From the NCBI RefSeq assembly GCF_000276605.1, contig NZ_AKJX01000162.1, forward strand, positions 29,138 through 93,137: DNA of 64,000 bases, written 5' to 3'. Numbering within the stretch: position 1 is the stretch's first letter; each line of letters opens with the position of its first letter. The notes under the pieces were generated by a model. That model saw nothing but the letters and a program-made list of their open reading frames with translations, was not told the origin of the DNA and made no database searches. This DNA comes from Acidovorax sp. CF316 (lineage in GTDB: Bacteria; Pseudomonadota; Gammaproteobacteria; Burkholderiales; Burkholderiaceae_C). The translations under genes and the position numbers were made by a program. Positions 59,683 through 64,000 of this stretch are shown here, one piece after another.

Positions 59683-60582
59683 TCAGGCGGGATCTTCAGC
59701 CCCCACCGGGCCCCGCTTCTTCTCGCGCAGCACCGCATTGACTTCCGCGCCAAAGATCAGCGTGGTCGCGCTGATGTAGAGAAACACCAGGGTGGCCACG
59801 ACGCCCGCAAAGCTGCCATAGATCAGCGCCAGCTTGCCGGCCGTGCGCAGCGAGTACGACAGCGTGGCGGCCGCGACCACCCACAGGGCCGCCCCGACGA
59901 AGGCGCCGGGCAGCACCGTGCCCAGGCGCTGGCGTATGTCGGGCAGCCAGCCGTAGAGCAGTGCGTACAGCAGGCTCAGCGTGATGTAGGCCGCGCCGTA
60001 GCGCACGCTGTCGTACAGCCAGACCACCTCGTCGGCACCGTCGACGCTGGACACCACGAACTGCCAGACGCGCGGCATGATGATCACCGAGCTGAAGGTG
60101 GCCAGCACGCCAGCGCCCACGATGACGGTGAACAGCGTGGCCTTGATGCGCGCCTTCCAGAACGGCAGGCCGCGCGTGATGCCGTAGGAGCGGTTCAGTG
60201 CCGAGCGCACGGCCTGCATGCCGGACGAGCCGGTCCACAGCGTCACGATCAGGCCAACTGTGAGCAGGGCCTCGTTGCGCTGCGCGAGCACTTGGCGGAT
60301 GACGGGCTGCATGGCATCGCGCACCACCGGCGGTGCGTAGCCCACCACCCGCTCGGCCAGCGCCGCGGCCTCGCCGGGTTGGCCGAAGAAACCGGCAGCG
60401 GCGGACAGCAGGATCAACAGCGGAAACATGGCCAGCAGCGACGAGAACGCCAGGCTGCCCGCCTGGTTGGCGCTCTGGTGCAGCACGTAGTTGCGCACCG
60501 CCAGGACCAGCACGCCCAGCACCGGCATGCGGATGGATGCCCGGCCCAGTCGCCGCAGGCCCTGCATGGCCACGGTCAGCAC
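59683..60582 (-). CDS. YihY/BrkB family membrane protein (short form)
   Basis: The 299-residue protein has about six membrane segments and family features: QSANQAGSLAFSSLLAMFPLLILLSAAAGFFG near 35-66, a middle GSSGMQAVRSALNRSYGI and VVATLVFLYISATTLIFGAEVNAVL at the end. It is shorter than and clearly different from the other BrkB protein in this window (23915-25042). It starts 16 bp after the PNPOx-fold gene. Function is unknown. Confidence 0.88.
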   Translation of the reverse strand: MLTVAMQGLRRLGRASIRMPVLGVLVLAVRNYVLHQSANQAGSLAFSSLLAMFPLLILLSAAAGFFGQPGEAAALAERVVGYAPPVVRDAMQPVIRQVLAQRNEALLTVGLIVTLWTGSSGMQAVRSALNRSYGITRGLPFWKARIKATLFTVIVGAGVLATFSSVIIMPRVWQFVVSSVDGADEVVWLYDSVRYGAAYITLSLLYALLYGWLPDIRQRLGTVLPGAFVGAALWVVAAATLSYSLRTAGKLALIYGSFAGVVATLVFLYISATTLIFGAEVNAVLREKKRGPVGAEDPA

Positions 60583-60598
60583 GAAGCGACCGGGCGCG

Positions 60599-61135
60599 TC
60601 ATGGGCGAAGCTGCCCTTCGACAGAGTCGTCCAGCGTCTTGCCGATGGCCGCGCCGATCACCATCTTGGTGGCCGCCACCAGGCCGCCATGCTTGTTGTC
60701 CCAGTAGTAGCCGGAAGCCGGCACAACCTCGATCACTGTGATGCGCGGATCGTCCTTGCCCTCGGTGAACCAGGTCTTCATGACCGGGTTCCACAGCCCG
60801 TCGATCAGCGCCTTGTCGCGGTGGATGGTGGCGGTGCCTTCCAGCACCAGAAAGCCCGAGTGCTTGGCCCCCTGCAGAAAGATGCGCACATGGGGGTCGG
60901 CCTCGATCTCGCGGTTCTTGTGGCTGTCGGATGCGCTCAGGAACCACAGGTGGCCTGCCCCATCCGCCTTCTCGATGCTCATGGGCCGCGTTCCCTTGGT
61001 GTCGCCGCCGGGCGCGTTGGTGCAGAAGAAGCAGGCCCCGGCATCCTCGGCCATCTCCTGGATGCGCCGGGCTGCCTCGCCGCCCGCCAGGTGCTGGTGC
61101 GTGTCTTCGGGCTGGTTCTGGTTGATCGAGTCCAC
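60599..61135 (-). CDS. PNPOx-fold (pyridoxamine-oxidase-like) general stress protein
   Basis: GTG 61135 has GGAG 6 nt upstream and gives 178 residues. The split-barrel is seen in CFFCTNAPGGDTKGTRPMSIEKAD, HLWFLSASDSHKNREIEADPHVRIFLQG and SGFLVLEGTATIHRDKALIDGLWNP, as in the stress protein 26 group. A flavin is expected. It is the first gene before BrkB. Its loop holds a CxxC-like FFCTN site that is not unusual. Confidence 0.85.
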   Translation of the reverse strand: MDSINQNQPEDTHQHLAGGEAARRIQEMAEDAGACFFCTNAPGGDTKGTRPMSIEKADGAGHLWFLSASDSHKNREIEADPHVRIFLQGAKHSGFLVLEGTATIHRDKALIDGLWNPVMKTWFTEGKDDPRITVIEVVPASGYYWDNKHGGLVAATKMVIGAAIGKTLDDSVEGQLRP

Positions 61136-61365
61136 GGCGTTCTCCAGGCAGGGATGGGGATTCCGGAATTGGGCCTGACCGCACACGACCGTTGTGTAGG
61201 AGCCGATCCGTTGCCCGCGCCATCCAACACGACATGGGCCCATCGGGCGCCCCTGCCGCTGCGCACCCTTGTAGGCCGACAGCGCGTCTACGGGCGCTTG
61301 CACCCACCTCGGCAGGCGATCTGGTTAGAGTGGAAAAAAACACCGTTTGAAAGAGAGGCAAGAAA

Positions 61366-61947
61366 ATGAAAGCCCTTTGTTTTGCCGTTGCCTGCCTTGG
61401 CTTCGCCGGGTGCAGTGGCACCGGTCCCGCACCCACCCAGCGCACGGCGGCCGAAGATCCTACGGCCATCTGCCTTGCGGCACTGGACAGCCACGCCAGC
61501 CTGGCCACGCTCAAGCCCCGGGTCGGCAGCATCGCGCAGCCCGAGGCGGCACCCCTGGCGCTGCGCTCGAGCACCGAGGTCGCGACGGTGGGCGAAAAGC
61601 CGGCCATCCAGTCGTGGGCAGGCCTGCGCAAGGACTGCGTGAACGCGGGTGCGGAGTTCCGCCTGAAGAACGCGCCGCCCGCCTATGCCGACATCGTGGA
61701 AGAGGAGAACTCGCGCTTCACCGTGCTGCTGTCGCGCCTGTACACCGGCCAGGTCGGGTACGGCGAATTCCTCAACGAGCGCATCGCCCTCGACGCCGAG
61801 ATGAAGAGCCGGCGCAACAACGCACGCCAGCAGCACCAGCGCGCCAACGCGCCCATCCGGGAAGAAGAAGCCCTGCGCCGGCGAAGTGAGCTGAGCAATG
61901 CGCTGGCCGCGCTGCAACTGCCCCCTCCCCCGCCCGGCAAGAACTAG
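61366..61947 (+). CDS. Hypothetical lipoprotein
   Basis: The 193-residue protein has a lipoprotein signal with lipobox FAGC (Cys16) and AGAGAGG upstream of ATG. The mature part is polar, with a helical, charged end (EMKSRRNNARQQHQRANAPIREEEALRRRSELSNAL) and a Pro-rich terminus. I do not recognise the family. Confidence 0.75.
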   Translation: MKALCFAVACLGFAGCSGTGPAPTQRTAAEDPTAICLAALDSHASLATLKPRVGSIAQPEAAPLALRSSTEVATVGEKPAIQSWAGLRKDCVNAGAEFRLKNAPPAYADIVEEENSRFTVLLSRLYTGQVGYGEFLNERIALDAEMKSRRNNARQQHQRANAPIREEEALRRRSELSNALAALQLPPPPPGKN

Positions 61948-61956
61948 GACTCAGTC

Positions 61957-62952
61957 CTAGGATTCGGCCGTGAAGCCGATGGCCTTGACGATAGGCCCCC
62001 AGCGTTCCCCGTCGGCCTTGAGCAGCGCCGCCAGCTCAGCCGGGCTCGACGAGCGCGCCTCCAGCCCCATCCCGGCCAGCCCGGCGATCACATCCTTGTC
62101 GGCCAGCGCGGTGCGGATGGCGGCATTGGCCTTGGCCACCAGCTCGGCCGGCGCCTTGCCCGGCAGGAAGAAGCCGAACCATTCGTTGTAGGCCATGTCC
62201 TTGTAGCCCTGCTCGATCAGCGTGCTGACACCCGGCATGAACTTGTTGCGCGTGGCGCCCGAGGTGGCCAGCACGCGGATCTTGCCGCCCTGAAGGTGCG
62301 GCAAAAACTCCCCTACCGGCGCCGAGACGGCCGCGATCTGCCCGCCCAGCAGGTCCAGGATCGCCGGCTGCGAGCCGCGAAAGCCCACGTGGCGCATGTC
62401 CACCTTGCCGGCGCGGCTGATGAGCTCGCCCACGAAGTGCGGCACCGAGCCCGGTGCGGGCGAGCCGAAGTTGGCGCCCGTGGGGTTGGCCTTGCACCAT
62501 TCGAGGAACTCGGGCACGGTCTTCACCGAGGCCGGCACCTGCGGGCCCACGGCAAAGCCCATGTCGAACACCACGCCCAGCGAGACCGGGGTCACGTCGG
62601 CCACCGGGTCGTAGGGCAGCTTCTTGTAGGTGTGGGGGTAGATGCCCAGCATGGACATGGGCGTGGCCAGCAGCGTGGCGCCGTCAGCCGGGGCCGCCTT
62701 GAGCGTGGTGATGGCAATCTGCCCGCCCGCGCCGGTCTTGTTCTCCACCACGGCCGACTTGGCGTAGCCACCCGTGATCTGGGTCGCCACGCGGCGCGCC
62801 AGGGTGTCCACGGTGCCGCCAGCGGCAAAGCCGGCCAGGATCTTCACGGTGTCGATGGCCTGGGCCTGGGCCATGAAGGGCAGCGTGCCGGCGGCGCCGG
62901 CCAGGGCCAGCTGAAGGATGTCGCGGCGGGAGGTTGCGGGGGAAAGGCTCAT
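61957..62952 (-). CDS. Bug-family solute-binding protein (Tat-like signal)
   Basis: From ATG 62952 the 331-residue protein has a signal region with SRRDILQLALAGAAGTLPFMAQAQA, where the SRRD motif suggests Tat export. The Bug fold follows, starting IDTVKILAGFAAGGTVDTLARRVA, then VVENKTGAGGQIAITTLKAAPADG. It is the third Bug protein here. It sits next to a class II aldolase on the same strand (128-bp gap), which suggests uptake of a hydroxy- or keto-acid used by that enzyme. Confidence 0.94.
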   Translation of the reverse strand: MSLSPATSRRDILQLALAGAAGTLPFMAQAQAIDTVKILAGFAAGGTVDTLARRVATQITGGYAKSAVVENKTGAGGQIAITTLKAAPADGATLLATPMSMLGIYPHTYKKLPYDPVADVTPVSLGVVFDMGFAVGPQVPASVKTVPEFLEWCKANPTGANFGSPAPGSVPHFVGELISRAGKVDMRHVGFRGSQPAILDLLGGQIAAVSAPVGEFLPHLQGGKIRVLATSGATRNKFMPGVSTLIEQGYKDMAYNEWFGFFLPGKAPAELVAKANAAIRTALADKDVIAGLAGMGLEARSSSPAELAALLKADGERWGPIVKAIGFTAES

Positions 62953-63080
62953 GGTTTGTCTCCTGTGCTTGTTGTGCAATCAGTGCGTGCGAAGCGGTGG
63001 CGGCAATCCCCTGCCCGGTGGATGCCACGGCCCGGCGATGGTACGTGAAAATCGGGCCCGTCCGCCCTAGAAAATACCCG

Positions 63081-63857
63081 TCAGTGGACCAGGTCGCCAA
63101 GCCCCAGGCCCGCCCGGCGCACCGCGGCCCAGAACAGCTTGACATGCAGATCGTTGTCCGGGTCGGTCAGCCCCACGTCGCGCGACGACACCGCGAGCGC
63201 CTGGGCCGGGATGGGGGTGTTGGCGCCGGCCATGGAATCGGCCAGCACCTGCACCTCGCAGGCACGCTGCAGCACGTAGTTGAAGTAGAAGGCCTCGGGC
63301 AGGCTGCGGCCCGTGACCAGCAGGCCGTGGTTGCGCAGGATCAGGCAGTTGCTGGCACCCAGGCTGTGCACCAGGCGGTCCTGTTCGCCCGGGTGCACGG
63401 TGATGCCCTCGAAGGCGTGGTAGGCCACGTTGCCGCTCAGAAAGGCCGAATAGAAATTGTTGAACTTCAGGCCCTCGGCCTTGCACGACACGGCCACGCC
63501 CGCCGTGTGGTGGGTGTGCATGATGCAGTGCGCGTCCTCGCGCGCCGCATGGATGGCGCTGTGGATCACGAAGCCGGCGCGGTTGACCGGGTAGTCCGCA
63601 GCCCCCACCGGCTGGCCCTGCAGGTCGATCTTCAGCAGGTTGTTCGCCGTCACCTCGCCGTAGTGCAGCCCGAAGGGGTTGATCAGGAAGTGCGCCTCCC
63701 GCCCCGGCACGCGCACCGTGATGTGGTTGAAGATCTCCTCGCTCCAGCCCCGGGCGTGGAACACGCGGTAGCAGGCCGCCAGTTGCACGCGCAACTGCCA
63801 CTCCACCGCATCCATGCCCTCGGGGCGGGTTGCCGCCAACTCTCGTTCATCGAACAT
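63081..63857 (-). CDS. Class II aldolase/adducin-family protein
   Basis: ATG 63857 has AGGAG 6 nt upstream (a second ATG overlaps that site at 63863). The 258-residue protein keeps the metal ligands HTHHTAG and NHGLLVTGRSLPEAF, with NHITVRVPGREAHFLINPFG as the early conserved stretch. It could be an aldolase or a decarboxylase of the ribulose-phosphate class; the substrate is open. The next gene upstream starts beyond the window. Confidence 0.9.
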   Translation of the reverse strand: MFDERELAATRPEGMDAVEWQLRVQLAACYRVFHARGWSEEIFNHITVRVPGREAHFLINPFGLHYGEVTANNLLKIDLQGQPVGAADYPVNRAGFVIHSAIHAAREDAHCIMHTHHTAGVAVSCKAEGLKFNNFYSAFLSGNVAYHAFEGITVHPGEQDRLVHSLGASNCLILRNHGLLVTGRSLPEAFYFNYVLQRACEVQVLADSMAGANTPIPAQALAVSSRDVGLTDPDNDLHVKLFWAAVRRAGLGLGDLVH

Positions 63858-63885
63858 CGTCATCTCCTTTCGGCCGGGAACGTTC

Positions 63886-64000
63886 TCAGACGCTCTCCAG
63901 CATGATTGTCTTGCGGGCACCCGCCGCAATGCGCTTTTGCCACTCCGCAGGCCCGGTGATGTGGGCGCTGGTGCCCCCCGCATCCACCGCCACCGTCACC
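63886..64000 (-). CDS. Partial gene, C-terminal end only
   Basis: The frame is open from the window edge to TGA at 63886-63888, giving 38 residues that end ITGPAEWQKRIAAGARKTIMLESV. It precedes the aldolase gene by 28 bp on the same strand, so it is likely in its operon. The fragment is too short to identify. Confidence 0.5.
   Translation of the reverse strand, partial: VTVAVDAGGTSAHITGPAEWQKRIAAGARKTIMLESV

Overview
The window is GC-rich, densely coding bacterial DNA and looks like a chromosome segment of a betaproteobacterium, most likely Burkholderiales/Comamonadaceae (Acidovorax-like). The grounds are three Bug-type (tripartite tricarboxylate) solute-binding proteins, a HemP-type peptide behind a Fur box, an ArsH/ArsC/ArsR/ArsB set, HxlR and Bug metabolic genes, and a pervasive G/C third-base bias. 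This assignment is inference from gene content; no rRNA or tRNA gene was seen.

Bases 1-20,330 are dominated by signal transduction. A non-cyanobacterial Kai clock operon (kaiC C-terminus, kaiB, a divergent second kaiB, a PAS-GAF hybrid histidine kinase) opens the window. After a large-subunit catalase comes a small cluster of unknown product (glycosyltransferase 2, acyl-CoA-dehydrogenase-like protein, PIG-L deacetylase, NodS-like methyltransferase). A minus-strand stressosome operon follows: rsbR-rsbS-rsbT, an RsbT/SpoIIE-type phosphatase, a soluble histidine kinase and a REC-PAS-HK-REC hybrid, preceded by a GAF-GGDEF cyclase. A BLUF blue-light sensor and a chemoreceptor end this part.

Bases 20,331-34,060 hold mostly single genes: an RRM RNA-binding protein behind a strong AT-rich promoter with a long leader, an EAL phosphodiesterase, a ClpP-like protease, hemerythrin, two regions of BrkB/CBS/Mrr-like membrane or stress genes, a PGAP1-like hydrolase, a GAF-PAS-GGDEF-EAL protein, hemP with a Fur box, and small membrane or lipoprotein genes.

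Bases 35,175-43,330 form an arsenic island: arsB facing arsC-arsR-arsH, a MarR-GNAT(ArsN-like) pair, a second arsR driving a Cys-tailed flavoprotein and an MFS exporter, and two small secreted Cys-rich proteins. Four separate regulator-type operators can be read directly from the sequence. A four-copy 30-bp hairpin repeat starts at the arsB stop codon. Next to it is an MCE/Mla-type lipid-transport set (permease, MlaD, lipoprotein) without an ATPase.

Bases 46,026-55,537 carry catabolic genes: HTH-citrate synthase, 2-hydroxyacid dehydrogenase, FAH hydrolase, two Bug proteins, an HCCA-isomerase-like protein, two SDRs, a quinone-oxidoreductase-like MDR, and HxlR and TetR regulators with visible operators. 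A cadR-cadA heavy-metal efflux unit with a MerR-type promoter and a DUF3703 gene follows (55,585-59,315). The end holds CsbD, a second BrkB protein, a PNPOx-fold protein, a lipoprotein, a third Bug protein, a class II aldolase, and the 3' end of one more gene.
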